NCBI GenBank assembly: GCA_031265715.1
Contig: JAISCG010000002.1
Span: forward strand, 1 to 24,592
Origin: Holosporaceae bacterium
GTDB taxonomy: Bacteria > Pseudomonadota > Alphaproteobacteria > UBA3830
Direction: 5' to 3'
Length of the DNA: 24,592 nt
Part shown: positions 16,353 through 24,416 of the stretch, one piece after another
How positions within the stretch are numbered: the first letter of the stretch is position 1
Layout: every line of letters begins with the position of its first letter
Notes under the pieces: model-generated
What the model saw: only the letters and a program-made list of their open reading frames with translations
What the model was told of the DNA's origin: nothing
The model's database searches: none
Position numbers and translations under genes: made by a program

Positions 16353-16981
16353 TAATTCTCCTCTTCCGTAGGAACTTCTTCGATGACGGTAAGGACTTTT
16401 TTCCCCGTTTTTTGAAAAACAATCGCCGGCACATGTCGTATTCCGAGCTTGGCGGTAATCAATCCTTGCTGATCAAAATAAACCTCTCGGTGAAGCTGCT
16501 TTTGCAAATCCGGAGGAGAACCTTTTACTAAAATAATCTTGCCGAGATTATTCTCGTTGATTTTAGAAATCGCCCATTTTATATGCGTTGCATCGTCTCC
16601 GTCTATGAACAGCAGCGGTTTCGACATGTTGATTTTATCCAACGGATTAAATCTCATTCCTCTGTGAGCAAAAATCCGTCCTCTATGATCTGATAAATCT
16701 CTCGTAACCGCAATCGTCGGATCAAATGTGTATTCCTTTCTGCTCTGTGTATGAGCAATGTCGGCAATAGGATACGGATGTAATATCATCTCCTTAACCC
16801 TCCTTTCTACTTTTTCCTTTTCTGTTTCCAGCTTTCCTGTTCTTTCCATTTCCTTTAGCTTCAACATTATTTCTTCCAGTAAATCCTTTTCCAATATTTG
16901 GAACGTCTCTCCAAATATGCCGAGATCTTTAGACTCGGCCGTAAAAAACACCAAAAACAGAAAAATTAAAGCTCTTGGCAT
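16352..16981 (-). CDS. traW: TraW, periplasmic pilus assembly protein
   Basis: This 209-residue protein (F TraW 210) has a signal peptide, MPRALIFLFLVFFTAESKDLG, then a charged helical region with EKVERRVKEMILHPYPIADIAHTQSRKEYTFDPTIAVTRDLSDHRGRIFAHRGMRFNPLD, which contains the typical TraW RGxxFNPL block. The C-terminal part (PLLFIDGDDATHIKWA, KIILVKGS, KLGIRHVPAIVFQ) resembles the TrbC thioredoxin-like fold. In F, TraW with TrbC is required for pilus assembly. Both ends share a base with the neighbouring genes (TAATG with the peptidase upstream and with traU downstream), so the run is tightly coupled. Confidence 0.93.
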   Translation of the reverse strand: MPRALIFLFLVFFTAESKDLGIFGETFQILEKDLLEEIMLKLKEMERTGKLETEKEKVERRVKEMILHPYPIADIAHTQSRKEYTFDPTIAVTRDLSDHRGRIFAHRGMRFNPLDKINMSKPLLFIDGDDATHIKWAISKINENNLGKIILVKGSPPDLQKQLHREVYFDQQGLITAKLGIRHVPAIVFQKTGKKVLTVIEEVPTEEEN

Positions 16982-17418
16982 TATTTCTTATGTTTCACCA
17001 GGCCAAATACTTTACCCCGCACATCAGTTTCCTTCACTAACCCAAACTCCTTATATCTTGAATCCAAACTGTCCGGATGCGTTCCAGCCACAAAGACATA
17101 ACTTTCCGGAATTCTTCCTTCCGGAATAGGAGTCAGAAGATCTGTTTTTTTGGCTTCTCCCACTTTTGTGGTGCCCACATAAATAACTTTGCCTACGTAC
17201 CTGATCTCGTCTCCGGCTACGCCAACCATGTATTTAACAAACCTCCTGCCTCTAAAATTAAACGCGCACAAATCTCCTTTTTCAGGCCTGAGGTTATATA
17301 CCTGCATGCATACCCTAAACGACACGGATTCCGACTTCAGAAAAACAATTTTTATCCGGGTAACGACAATCATTAATAAAAGTCCGAGAAATAAAAGAGC
17401 GAGTTTTTGAAACTTCAT
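16981..17418 (-). CDS. S26-family (TraF/TrhF-type) signal peptidase
   Basis: The 145-residue protein is anchored by an N-terminal membrane helix (KLALLFLGLLLMIVV). The catalytic Ser is probably S31 in ESVSFRV, which aligns with the S-x-P-x-R-V motif of conjugative S26 peptidases although the usual Pro is Ser here. The general-base Lys is K62 in RFVKYMVGVAGDEI, matching the K-R-V-x-G-x-P-G-D box. GTHPDSLDSRYKEFGLV is the box near the C-terminus. In plasmids that carry this gene it processes or cyclises pilin. F itself has traI-linked trbI at this place instead. The ATG overlaps the traC stop (ATGA). The usual symbol (traF or trhF) is avoided because traF is used above. Confidence 0.87.
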   Translation of the reverse strand: MKFQKLALLFLGLLLMIVVTRIKIVFLKSESVSFRVCMQVYNLRPEKGDLCAFNFRGRRFVKYMVGVAGDEIRYVGKVIYVGTTKVGEAKKTDLLTPIPEGRIPESYVFVAGTHPDSLDSRYKEFGLVKETDVRGKVFGLVKHKK

Positions 17419-19907
17419 AATCCCCTCTCCTGCAAAATCTGCTCCACGGCTTCCGTAATTTCGTATCCCTGCTTTCTGAATTCTTGCACAGCAGCATAAT
17501 CTTCCGCCTTCGTCGAAAACAACAACCCGGAAAACGGATCCAAGAGCAACTTACCGACCGCATAACCGTCTGCGCCGTTAATCAATACTTCTGCATATTT
17601 TCCCTGTTCTGTTCTCACCGAAGTTATAATCTTCTCCTTTTGCTCGTCCAGAAGAATGCGTTTGCTGTTTTTAAGCTGCGCTACGGATTCCTCCTTCTGA
17701 GATAAAAAACAGTTCCAATCGGAGTTGTCCCAGGCCGCCTGAGCTCCGGCGCAGGAGTAAAAATCATTCACACTCTGCGTACCGACCACCAGAGACCCTC
17801 GATATTTCCTAAGACGGCGCGCAAGCGTCTCTATGAACACTTCGCTCTGTTTTGCCCTCAACATGTCCCAGGCTTCGTCGAATACTATGTTGAACGGAGT
17901 TTTTCGATCTCCGAGAAACATTTTATTGGTAATGTTGATCACCATCATTTGCACAACAACAGATTGAAGATCTTTCTTCTCCTTGAGTTCTTCCAGTTCG
18001 ATAACTATCAGATTGTTGTCCAAATTGACGTTCGATTCTCCATTGAAATATTTTCCGTAAACACCTGAGGCCGTGTAGGGATACAACATTTGTCCCAGGT
18101 CTTTTGCTTGCGCATCATCCGGTGAAAGTAAAAAATCCGCAATATCTGTTATTGTTGTTTTGCTCCCGTTCTTCTTGAACGCTTCGTTTGTCGCCTGTTC
18201 CAGCAACGCAGCTTCTTTGTCGTTCACTCCCCTGATCGGAGCCGCCATCATCTGAATCACCGACTTCAGCATCGCAAGCGTGTCTTCCACAGCTTCCTGA
18301 TTATCAACGTCCAGTGAAGAGAAAGGGTTCAGACAGATATTGATGTTTCTCGAAAACTCAATGAATTGACCACCTAACATATAGCAGGTCTTTTCGAACG
18401 ATCTCCCCACGTCCAACACAAATACTCTGCCTCCAAGACCTATGGTTGATGCCATGAGCTCCTGCATAAATACTGATTTTCCGGCTCCGGATCGTCCTAC
18501 CACCGTCACGTTATAGTTCCCGGCCGTATTATCAAACGGGCAAAACTGTATTACTTGACCTTTTCTTCCTCCCAATAACATTGCCGGTGTTCTCGTGCCC
18601 TTCCATTCCGCCTGCTGGGGAACCAAATTCGCCGATTCCACCGATATCGTTGTTCGCAGCTTTTTAAACTCCTCCAGAGCCAAAATCGTGTCCCTGTGCC
18701 ATGCCAGCGGCAGTGTTGTAAGTAGCGAATGCAGTTGCGTTCCCAGATTGGACTCCACCCGAAACAACATCGATGAAAACATCGTTTTGAGGGTTTGTTC
18801 TGCGCTCGACATTTCACCTTTAGGACTAAACAACAGAATATTAAACTGCGTTTTTACCAGTCGTTCGCCTTTGTTTAGACAATTTTGAGCATATTGCAAT
18901 TCTGCATGTTCCCGCTCAATGTTCGGTACATATTTACCTATGGGGGAATACATCTGCTTCTCCGTCATGCCGGCTTTCATGGCTATTTTTGCCACGTCAT
19001 TCGATTGTTTATGAATATGAACCCCGTAATGCATGATAAAAGGAAACGGGAACTGTCTCGTATCCCGAAACATATCTCCTATCAGTTCGGACATTTGAGA
19101 CAATGTCCACTCGGGAGGATAATTAACCACCGAAAATGTTTTGAGCTCCGTTTGACCGTTTCTGAATTTTAGTAAATTGTCTTCCACCACAATGTCTGTA
19201 TCATGGGAAATTATCTGGTTGCGAATCGGGTCAAAACGATTCCATTTCTTTTTCGAAGTGTCTGTGTTGCTGAAATCCGCATTGAAAATACCGTCCAAAA
19301 ATCTTAGAAGATCCTCTGCATTCACGATTTTATTAGAAACGCCTACCACTGTCAGCGTCGCCACTATCTGTTTTTTGATTTCAGCTACTTTTTGAATAGC
19401 TAAATTCACATGATTGTCCAGATTAACACAGACGCTCATATAGCATTTAAAATCACGCAAAACATAGGGAGTAAGATGAGATTTTATCGCCAGTCGGCTC
19501 AAATATTTTGCTCGACGCACCGCCAATGCCTGTATTACTTCCGAAGAATTATCCCTGGTTTCCACATATTGTTGAAGAATGCCGCCGATGTTTTTGTCCG
19601 CATAAATCATTGTCTGAATACTGCTTTCTTCCGGTAGTATCTGCGTAAATATATTGCTTAATTCCTTCTGCATGATCTCGCTGTTACCAACCAAAGGCGC
19701 CGTTTCCAAAATAAATCCCAGGTGTTTTTCGGAAATAAACAGTTCGGATTCCGTGTCGTACCATTGATAGGGCAGAAAATCCGAAAGGTGATACAGCTCT
19801 CCCAATTCGGTAAGCGTTTTCTCTTTCGATTCCGCTACCCCGTTGAAAAAATCACTGATCTTTTCCCCTATACGCTCAAATCCGAAGTTATTTATATTTA
19901 GATTCAT
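17415..19907 (-). CDS. traC: TraC, type IV secretion pilus assembly ATPase
   Basis: This 830-residue VirB4-class ATPase (F TraC 875) drives pilin assembly at the cytoplasmic face. The N-terminal TraC_F_IV domain contains FLPYQWYDTESELFI and HLGFILETAPLVG (44-74). Walker A is GRSGAGKS at 471-478, preceded by FDNTAGNYNVTVV. Walker B is NIVFDEAW at 673-680, followed by RLRKYRGSLVVGTQSVNDF. The motif order and spacing are complete, so it should be active. The ATG has GGTGATG upstream and follows the traV stop by six bases. The stop overlaps the peptidase start. Confidence 0.96.
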   Translation of the reverse strand: MNLNINNFGFERIGEKISDFFNGVAESKEKTLTELGELYHLSDFLPYQWYDTESELFISEKHLGFILETAPLVGNSEIMQKELSNIFTQILPEESSIQTMIYADKNIGGILQQYVETRDNSSEVIQALAVRRAKYLSRLAIKSHLTPYVLRDFKCYMSVCVNLDNHVNLAIQKVAEIKKQIVATLTVVGVSNKIVNAEDLLRFLDGIFNADFSNTDTSKKKWNRFDPIRNQIISHDTDIVVEDNLLKFRNGQTELKTFSVVNYPPEWTLSQMSELIGDMFRDTRQFPFPFIMHYGVHIHKQSNDVAKIAMKAGMTEKQMYSPIGKYVPNIEREHAELQYAQNCLNKGERLVKTQFNILLFSPKGEMSSAEQTLKTMFSSMLFRVESNLGTQLHSLLTTLPLAWHRDTILALEEFKKLRTTISVESANLVPQQAEWKGTRTPAMLLGGRKGQVIQFCPFDNTAGNYNVTVVGRSGAGKSVFMQELMASTIGLGGRVFVLDVGRSFEKTCYMLGGQFIEFSRNINICLNPFSSLDVDNQEAVEDTLAMLKSVIQMMAAPIRGVNDKEAALLEQATNEAFKKNGSKTTITDIADFLLSPDDAQAKDLGQMLYPYTASGVYGKYFNGESNVNLDNNLIVIELEELKEKKDLQSVVVQMMVINITNKMFLGDRKTPFNIVFDEAWDMLRAKQSEVFIETLARRLRKYRGSLVVGTQSVNDFYSCAGAQAAWDNSDWNCFLSQKEESVAQLKNSKRILLDEQKEKIITSVRTEQGKYAEVLINGADGYAVGKLLLDPFSGLLFSTKAEDYAAVQEFRKQGYEITEAVEQILQERGL

Positions 19908-19913
19908 ATTTCA

Positions 19914-20279
19914 TCACCTGTCCGTCACAGACCATTCGGCCGGTTTTACAATGAGATATAAATGATGCGCCGTATGCAGATTTTTGGACGCATCCTCGTA
20001 GGTCGTCATGTACATCCGCCTTACGTCTTCCACTCCGCGCGAAATGTTTCCATCCTTGAATACTTTCAACCGCGCGCTCATATCCCCCGACAACACCAAA
20101 TCATCTTCTTTGATAATTCCTTTGTTTGCCATTTGAGATATTTTGTGTATCGACGCATGCGGATACGCCCGCACCACCTCCCCTTCAAACTCCTCATTCC
20201 ACGAAGCGCATGAAGTAAGCGTCACCAGCGCACAAAAGGATATTTTCTTTCTGAAAGCTTCAATACTGCTTCTTGGCAT
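19914..20279 (-). CDS. traV: TraV-like outer-membrane lipoprotein of the T4SS core
   Basis: The 121-residue protein has an N-terminal signal ending in a lipobox, LVTLTSC, with Cys24 as the lipidated residue, followed by ASWNEEFEG. Position between traB and traC and the lipoprotein signal identify it as TraV, the VirB7-like subunit that anchors the TraB-TraK ring in the outer membrane. It is shorter than F TraV (171) and lacks a second obvious Cys motif beyond the lipobox, so sequence support outside the first 30 residues is modest. AGGAGG lies nine bases before the ATG. It overlaps the end of traB by 20 bases. Confidence 0.8.
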   Translation of the reverse strand: MPRSSIEAFRKKISFCALVTLTSCASWNEEFEGEVVRAYPHASIHKISQMANKGIIKEDDLVLSGDMSARLKVFKDGNISRGVEDVRRMYMTTYEDASKNLHTAHHLYLIVKPAEWSVTDR

Positions 20280-21573
20280 ATAAATTCCTCCTCACCTTTT
20301 TCATATGAACAGCCGACGCTTTCACCGATTCCGTAAACACAATCGTCAGCTTGCGACCTCCGTCTATCTTGATTACCGGCTGCATTTGTTCCGCTCTTTT
20401 AATGATGAAATCTGCGTACTTCTCGACGGCGTTTCCTATGCCTTTGGACGCTCCCTGCTCCAGCATTTTTGAACCTTTCTGCGGAGAAAATTGCGCCAAT
20501 CCGGAGTTCGGTTCAAATTTTACCGCAGAGCTGTTGTTCGCAGTTACGTACTCCGCCATTCCGGATAAAAACCCCGATACTGCAGCATTTCTGGCAACGG
20601 CTCCGGCCCTGTCTATTACCATACCTCGTATCTCCGAGTCTCCGTTCTCTCCCGCAACATATCCTTTAACCGGAATATCCGCTCCTATCCCGCTGCTCCT
20701 GTCTATCTTCACCAGGCGCTCCAAACGAATCACAATGCTTTCCGATGAAAGATTGCCGTAGGCTGCTCCTATCACCATGGCGTCTTTCAAAAAACCCCTG
20801 ATATTGTTCGGTAAATTTCCCGTATCGTTAATCCTCAGCAATACAGGTTTCGGATTGGATGACGCGCCTACTCCGGCGCTCACGGTCACGGAACCGACCA
20901 GCACCGCTCTTGCATACGTGCCGGCAAATATAAAGTTTTCGTCCAAATCATACTCGCTGTCTGTATTACTGAACTTGATTACCCTAATCCCGTTCTTTAA
21001 CACTTTAGAATTTCCCGGGTGCTGCCGGATTCGATCGGATTGAACATCTGATTCTGTATTTAAAACGCCTCTCTGCTCCACAAAGTTTTCTAATTTTCCG
21101 AAGGACAAATTACCGATCATCGGTTCGGCATTTGATTCTGAAACATCGTTCGTCGAGGAAACATGAGGATTTTCCCGCTTGTATTGCCGATACTCCGGAA
21201 TGTCTCCGGATGGAATCGTATCCGATTTATCTTCCGTCTGCTGATCATCAAATGCATGCAGATGAACTCCCAGACCTATTACCAATTTTTGTATCGAATC
21301 CAGCTGCTTCTGTAACCTCGCATTGTGATCTTCCAGCTTCTTATTATGACTGCGAACGTCCTCCAGTTCGTTCGTGCTTTTCTCCACCCACAGTTCTTTA
21401 TCCGACAGTTCGTCTACTCCCGTTTTGATTTCTTTCTTGTAAAATCTTGCCGATTTTAGATTGTTCGAATTGCTGTTCTCTCGGAAAATCATCATGACTG
21501 TAAAGGCAACAACCAGGCCTCCGGCTATAAAACCGAACGTTTTATACTGTTTAAATTTTACAAACTTCTCCAT
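20260..21573 (-). CDS. traB: TraB, VirB10-like T4SS core protein
   Basis: The 437-residue protein (F TraB 475) has a single N-terminal membrane helix (13-30, FGFIAGGLVVAFTVMMIF) and a periplasmic coiled coil (about 56-98). The C-terminal TraB/TrbI beta-barrel domain reads FIFAGTYARAVLVGSVTVSAGVG, PVLLRINDTGNLPN, DAMVIGAAYGNLSSESIVIRLERLV and VKGYVAGENGDSEIRGMVIDRAGAVA. It spans both membranes and connects TraK/TraV in the outer membrane with inner-membrane components. The central region (about 100-180) is hydrophilic and low in complexity, though not as Pro-rich as in F. It begins two bases after the traK stop. Confidence 0.95.
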   Translation of the reverse strand: MEKFVKFKQYKTFGFIAGGLVVAFTVMMIFRENSNSNNLKSARFYKKEIKTGVDELSDKELWVEKSTNELEDVRSHNKKLEDHNARLQKQLDSIQKLVIGLGVHLHAFDDQQTEDKSDTIPSGDIPEYRQYKRENPHVSSTNDVSESNAEPMIGNLSFGKLENFVEQRGVLNTESDVQSDRIRQHPGNSKVLKNGIRVIKFSNTDSEYDLDENFIFAGTYARAVLVGSVTVSAGVGASSNPKPVLLRINDTGNLPNNIRGFLKDAMVIGAAYGNLSSESIVIRLERLVKIDRSSGIGADIPVKGYVAGENGDSEIRGMVIDRAGAVARNAAVSGFLSGMAEYVTANNSSAVKFEPNSGLAQFSPQKGSKMLEQGASKGIGNAVEKYADFIIKRAEQMQPVIKIDGGRKLTIVFTESVKASAVHMKKVRRNLYAKKQY

Positions 21574-21575
21574 GT

Positions 21576-22289
21576 TTAGCGCCTTAGAACATACAGAACT
21601 GCATTGCCATTCTTTTCTATAGCCGACTTTGATAGAGATAAGGCGATGTCTCCTTTCCCGGAAAACATCCTCTCATCCAATATAAACGTTCCGTCTTTTT
21701 CCGTAGTAACCCTGAATTTCAAACATAAAAAACCGTCTATACGGTACCCTGCCTCAAACGTCGCTTTCAGATGACTGTGAAATCTGTCTGTAATCCCGGT
21801 TACCTCCAAATTCTTACGATCAAACGGCAAATTAATGAATTTCTTCATCACAGCACTTACTGTTTCTTCGTAATCAGCGATGCCGTTATCGTTTTCCTCT
21901 GTAATCGGAAGATCAAACAACGGAGATACATCGCGCGCAGCTGGCGTATCAGATACCAACTCCAGTGAGCTCGCTTCTCCGTCCACGGGTTCCAGCAATA
22001 AATCCTGCGTTCTGCCGGAGGCAGTTGTAACGCTGAGACTTATCGGCGTATAGCCGTTGTCTTCTGTAGGTCTGATAAATGCCTCTCCCGTCTTCTCGTT
22101 TTTCTCCACATGAAAGGCGCTGTCTATACCTAAAATACTGTCGATTTTGTCTCCTTTCACACTAATTCTATTAAGGTTCTGATATGAAATTTTCGCCTTT
22201 ATTACCTTATCTTCCATCTTAAATTGTTCGGCACGGGACAATGATAAAAACAGACAGGCAAACAAAATAAAACTATTCTTCGCTTTCAT
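21576..22289 (-). CDS. traK: TraK, secretin-like T4SS core protein
   Basis: This 237-residue protein (F TraK 242) has a signal peptide (MKAKNSFILFACLFLSLSRA). The N-terminal secretin-like repeats follow: VIKAKISYQNLNRISVKGDKIDSILG, then GEAFIRPTEDNGYTPISLSVTTASGRTQDLLLEP. TraK is the VirB9-like ring component that binds TraB and TraV. The start overlaps the end of traE by 17 bases. Confidence 0.92.
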   Translation of the reverse strand: MKAKNSFILFACLFLSLSRAEQFKMEDKVIKAKISYQNLNRISVKGDKIDSILGIDSAFHVEKNEKTGEAFIRPTEDNGYTPISLSVTTASGRTQDLLLEPVDGEASSLELVSDTPAARDVSPLFDLPITEENDNGIADYEETVSAVMKKFINLPFDRKNLEVTGITDRFHSHLKATFEAGYRIDGFLCLKFRVTTEKDGTFILDERMFSGKGDIALSLSKSAIEKNGNAVLYVLRR

Positions 22290-22842
22290 TCTCCGCTCCT
22301 ACTCTTTTAATCTCCTTAAAAAACAACCTTCCCCGGTAGGTTTTGAAACTCACTTCATAGACCTCATGACTTTCCCTGATCCTTTTGGAACCGACGTAGT
22401 TGCTCAGTACCCCTTCCGCATGAACTGTGTTTCTGTCCGGATATACGGTAACTTCTTTCACTTCAAACGTCGTGGAAGCATCGTTTTGCTTGAGTTTTTT
22501 GATATCTTTTTCGTACTTGTTTCTGAGATAATTACCGGTCTCTACATCCGAATACCTGGTCAGTATTTCCGTGTTGTAGGGTAATGTCGTTTGGTTTATG
22601 TCCAGCGCGAGGTGTAAAAAATATACCGCCATCTCTTCCAGATATTCCGGAGAAAAGCGGTTGCCTTCTGCCCAAAACTCCCTTCTTACCTCAGGCGGAA
22701 GAAGTATTACTCGCTCGCTCCTAAAAAGCAGACATAGAGACATAATCAGCAGCAGCGCCAGCAATGCGGCCGTCAGTCCCAGCAGTATATTGCGCTGATA
22801 CTCAAAGTTCGTCATTCTTTTGGTTGCAAAATTGAACTTCAT
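22273..22842 (-). CDS. traE: TraE, VirB8-like T4SS inner-membrane protein
   Basis: This 189-residue protein is the F TraE length (188). An N-terminal membrane helix (19-40) is followed by LLPPEVRREFWAEGNRFSPEYLEEMAVYFLHLALDINQTTLPYN, the standard TraE block, and a VirB8-like periplasmic domain with TVHAEGVLSNYVGSKRIRESHEVYEVSF. The start ATG follows the traL stop immediately. A second ATG nine codons in (MTNFEYQRN) is a possible alternative start and would keep the membrane helix. Confidence 0.94.
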   Translation of the reverse strand: MKFNFATKRMTNFEYQRNILLGLTAALLALLLIMSLCLLFRSERVILLPPEVRREFWAEGNRFSPEYLEEMAVYFLHLALDINQTTLPYNTEILTRYSDVETGNYLRNKYEKDIKKLKQNDASTTFEVKEVTVYPDRNTVHAEGVLSNYVGSKRIRESHEVYEVSFKTYRGRLFFKEIKRVGAENESEE

Positions 22843-23139
22843 TCATCTGATCCAAAATCTTACGTAGGATGGAGGAACGCCCCGTTTCACAAGTTTCAAA
22901 GACGTCGGCAAATACCAGTACAACATCGATCTGATTTTTCCCTTGCCAAACCTCTTTTGAATCAATTTGAATAGAAACGCCGTCACAACAGACAGAACCA
23001 CGCCCCCAAAAACATGCTCCGTAATCATGCCCAATGCAAACGGCATGGCACATACGAGAACTTGATTCGCAGGCCAAATCAAAATCCTCGCCGGCGCGTC
23101 GATGTGACTCAAAATAACGTGGCTGTTGATCCGGGACAT
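22843..23139 (-). CDS. traL: TraL, VirB3-like inner-membrane protein
   Basis: This 98-residue protein (F TraL 91) has the family pattern HIDAPARILIWPANQVLV at the N-terminus and YLPTS...RGVPPSYVRFWIR at the C-terminus, with a hydrophobic hairpin (about 27-60) between them. It helps assemble the pilus at the inner membrane. The frame is open upstream to 23229, but the ATG at 23139 has TAGGAGA seven bases upstream and gives the family length. The longer frame would run into traA. The distance from the traA stop is ten bases. Confidence 0.92.
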   Translation of the reverse strand: MSRINSHVILSHIDAPARILIWPANQVLVCAMPFALGMITEHVFGGVVLSVVTAFLFKLIQKRFGKGKIRSMLYWYLPTSLKLVKRGVPPSYVRFWIR

Positions 23140-23149
23140 GCCGATTCTC

Positions 23150-23482
23150 CTAGAACGCCGCTTCCAGCAATTGCGCTGCCGTTTGAATGAGCGCGCCCTC
23201 CCCTTCTCCCACAAACGATTTGGCCGCATATAAAAATCCCGTGCCCGCTAAACCCGCTATGCCCATCTTGAAATTATTCACAAACAGACATACTCCACTG
23301 CCAAATAAGCCCCCTCCGACGATCACCGGCACCCAGTCCTTCATGGTTGCCATAAACGTCTTGCTCGCTGCCTTTATCTGCGCATCCGTTATCCCGCAAT
23401 ACGCCGGTTCCGTCAGCAACACAATTACAACCGTTAGAATCAAACACGTATACATAAAATGTTTCATAATATCTTTCTCCAT
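23150..23482 (-). CDS. traA: TraA-like pilin precursor
   Basis: The 110-residue protein has a signal sequence (YTCLILTVVIVLLTEPAYC) and a likely cleavage near residue 29, leaving about 80 residues with two hydrophobic segments (52-69, VPVIVGGGLFGSGVCLFV; 74-88, GIAGLAGTGFLYAA) separated by a basic turn (NNFK). This is the size and topology of F-type pilin. Identity rests mainly on topology and on its place directly before traL, as in F. AAGGAGA precedes the ATG at 23482. An in-frame start at 23503 is rejected because it lacks a site and overlaps the upstream gene. The S26 peptidase in this operon is a candidate processing enzyme. Confidence 0.82.
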   Translation of the reverse strand: MEKDIMKHFMYTCLILTVVIVLLTEPAYCGITDAQIKAASKTFMATMKDWVPVIVGGGLFGSGVCLFVNNFKMGIAGLAGTGFLYAAKSFVGEGEGALIQTAAQLLEAAF

Positions 23483-23499
23483 AATTATTCTCCTTTCCT

Positions 23500-23817
23500 T
23501 CACCTATACCCGCGCATTTCCGCCGACGCCGCCTCCGTACTCCTCATGTTCAGCAGACATCCGAGATATCGGCAGCAATCCTTATCCCTCAGCAGAGGTA
23601 TCCGCAGAATTTTCAGCAATTGTGTCAAAGTCCGGTTGCCGCCATTATCCGTTGTCGTATCAAAAACAGCCTCAACTTTGCTCGATACCAAACCACTCAA
23701 AAATGAATTCTCAGCCGAATTTATTGTTATGATTTTATGCCCCAAGCCCCTTAGCGCTTCACATACTGCCAAAAACCTCTCAGTTCTCCTTGCATCATAT
23801 ATAACTCCTATTTTCAT
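23500..23817 (-). CDS. Small protein resembling only the N-terminal domain of D-Ala-D-Ala ligase
   Basis: This is the first gene of the operon, 105 residues. MKIGVIYDARRTERFLAVCEALRGLGHKIITIN followed by VEAVFDTTTDNGGNRTLTQLLKILRIPLLRDK matches the layout of the Ddl pre-ATP-grasp domain (MKVAVLxGGxSxER..., then VFNALHGxxGEDGxxQGLLExLGIPYTGS). The ATP-grasp and catalytic C-terminal domains are absent, and the Ddl HGxxGEDG residues are only partly kept (DNGGN). It therefore cannot be a functional ligase alone. The ATG at 23817 has AAGGAGG seven bases upstream, which makes it a well-translated gene rather than obvious decay. It ends 17 bases before traA. Its role is unknown; the family match is my own reading and is moderate. 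Confidence 0.6.
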   Translation of the reverse strand: MKIGVIYDARRTERFLAVCEALRGLGHKIITINSAENSFLSGLVSSKVEAVFDTTTDNGGNRTLTQLLKILRIPLLRDKDCCRYLGCLLNMRSTEAASAEMRGYR

Positions 23818-24108
23818 GCTCGCCTCCTTGCTTCTAAAACATGTTTCATTGGAAAAGATTTTTCGGAAAAAAAACATCAGGAAAAAACACCTAAGTGCTT
23901 TTCACTTAAGGGTACACTTAAGTGTTCACCCGGATGAAGTAAACAAATACCCGTCAGCGGGATTGCTGTCGTTGCCCAAGAAGCTCCTGCATCTTCAGGC
24001 AGGGGTGATTGACGAAAAAAGTGCAAACCGGTCGGTCAATGAAAATGCCAGAACGAAAAACAAAGGAAAATTTTGCGGCGTTAAGGTTGTGTATCAGAAG
24101 TCATTTTC
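23818..24108. other. Non-coding region upstream of the tra operon
   Basis: This stretch separates the operon from the Rpn remnant. Its left part holds the three palindromes and a T-rich tract on the minus strand. From 23930 to 24108 I recognise nothing. One plus-strand frame stays open but has no start of its own and no family resemblance. A small imperfect inverted repeat (CCTGC, GCAGG) lies near 23985-24003. The region could hold a leader, an oriT or decayed sequence. Confidence 0.4.
23888..23924. promoter_or_regulatory. Cluster of three CACTTAAGTG-type palindromes upstream of the tra operon
   Basis: Three 10-bp boxes lie in 37 bases: CACCTAAGTG (23888-23897), CACTTAAGGG (23903-23912) and CACTTAAGTG (23915-23924). 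The last is a perfect palindrome and extends to 12 bp (23914-23925). The other two each differ by one base from the same palindrome. They lie 70-107 bases upstream of the first gene of the leftward operon, where an operator would be expected. No confident -35/-10 pair is visible beside them. They are probably binding sites for a dimeric regulator not encoded in this window. Confidence 0.55.
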
Positions 24109-24414
24109 TTAACACTGCGTTTTCTTTAGCAATTCGATTTCTTTAGTGGATAATCCTGATAACTTAACTATCTGCTCTGTTGTTAATCCCATATTGATGG
24201 CATTTAGAGCAGTTTCCCCGGCTTTTTTCAGTTCACCTCCGGCTTCACCTCTGGCTTCGGCTTCTTCCACAGCGACAGTCATTTCGCTATTGCGATCGTT
24301 GATGGTCTTTTGTCGCAGATCGGCGATGGCACGCGTCTCCGGATCGGCACTGATGTATTTCAGCGTTTCCATCGCATCATTAATTTCCTTTATCCTCAAA
24401 AACGACGCATCCAT
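24109..24414 (-). pseudogene. C-terminal fragment of an Rpn-family recombination-promoting nuclease (PDDEXK transposase-like)
   Basis: Residues read EINDAMETLKYISADPETRAIADLRQKTINDRNSEM, then a Gly/Glu/Ala-rich helix and INMGLTTEQIVKLSGLSTKEIELLKK. This is the typical C-terminus of Rpn/YhgA-type proteins (about 300 residues complete). The N-terminal PD-(D/E)XK nuclease domain is missing: homology stops near 24420, where sequence of a different element begins. The ATG at 24414 is probably just an internal Met of the original gene, so no functional nuclease is expected. Such genes are abundant in genomes of intracellular alphaproteobacteria. Confidence 0.75.
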
Positions 24415-24416
24415 AA

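Noticed and set aside
23985..24003. Small inverted repeat as terminator or oriT hairpin
   Set aside because: The stem is only about five base pairs, with mismatches and no T-run or nick-site motif that I can recognise.
23459..24112. Plus-strand open frame of 217 codons
   Set aside because: Its first half is antisense to the Ddl-like gene, its start overlaps traA, and the rest crosses the palindromes. It has no recognisable domain or start signal.
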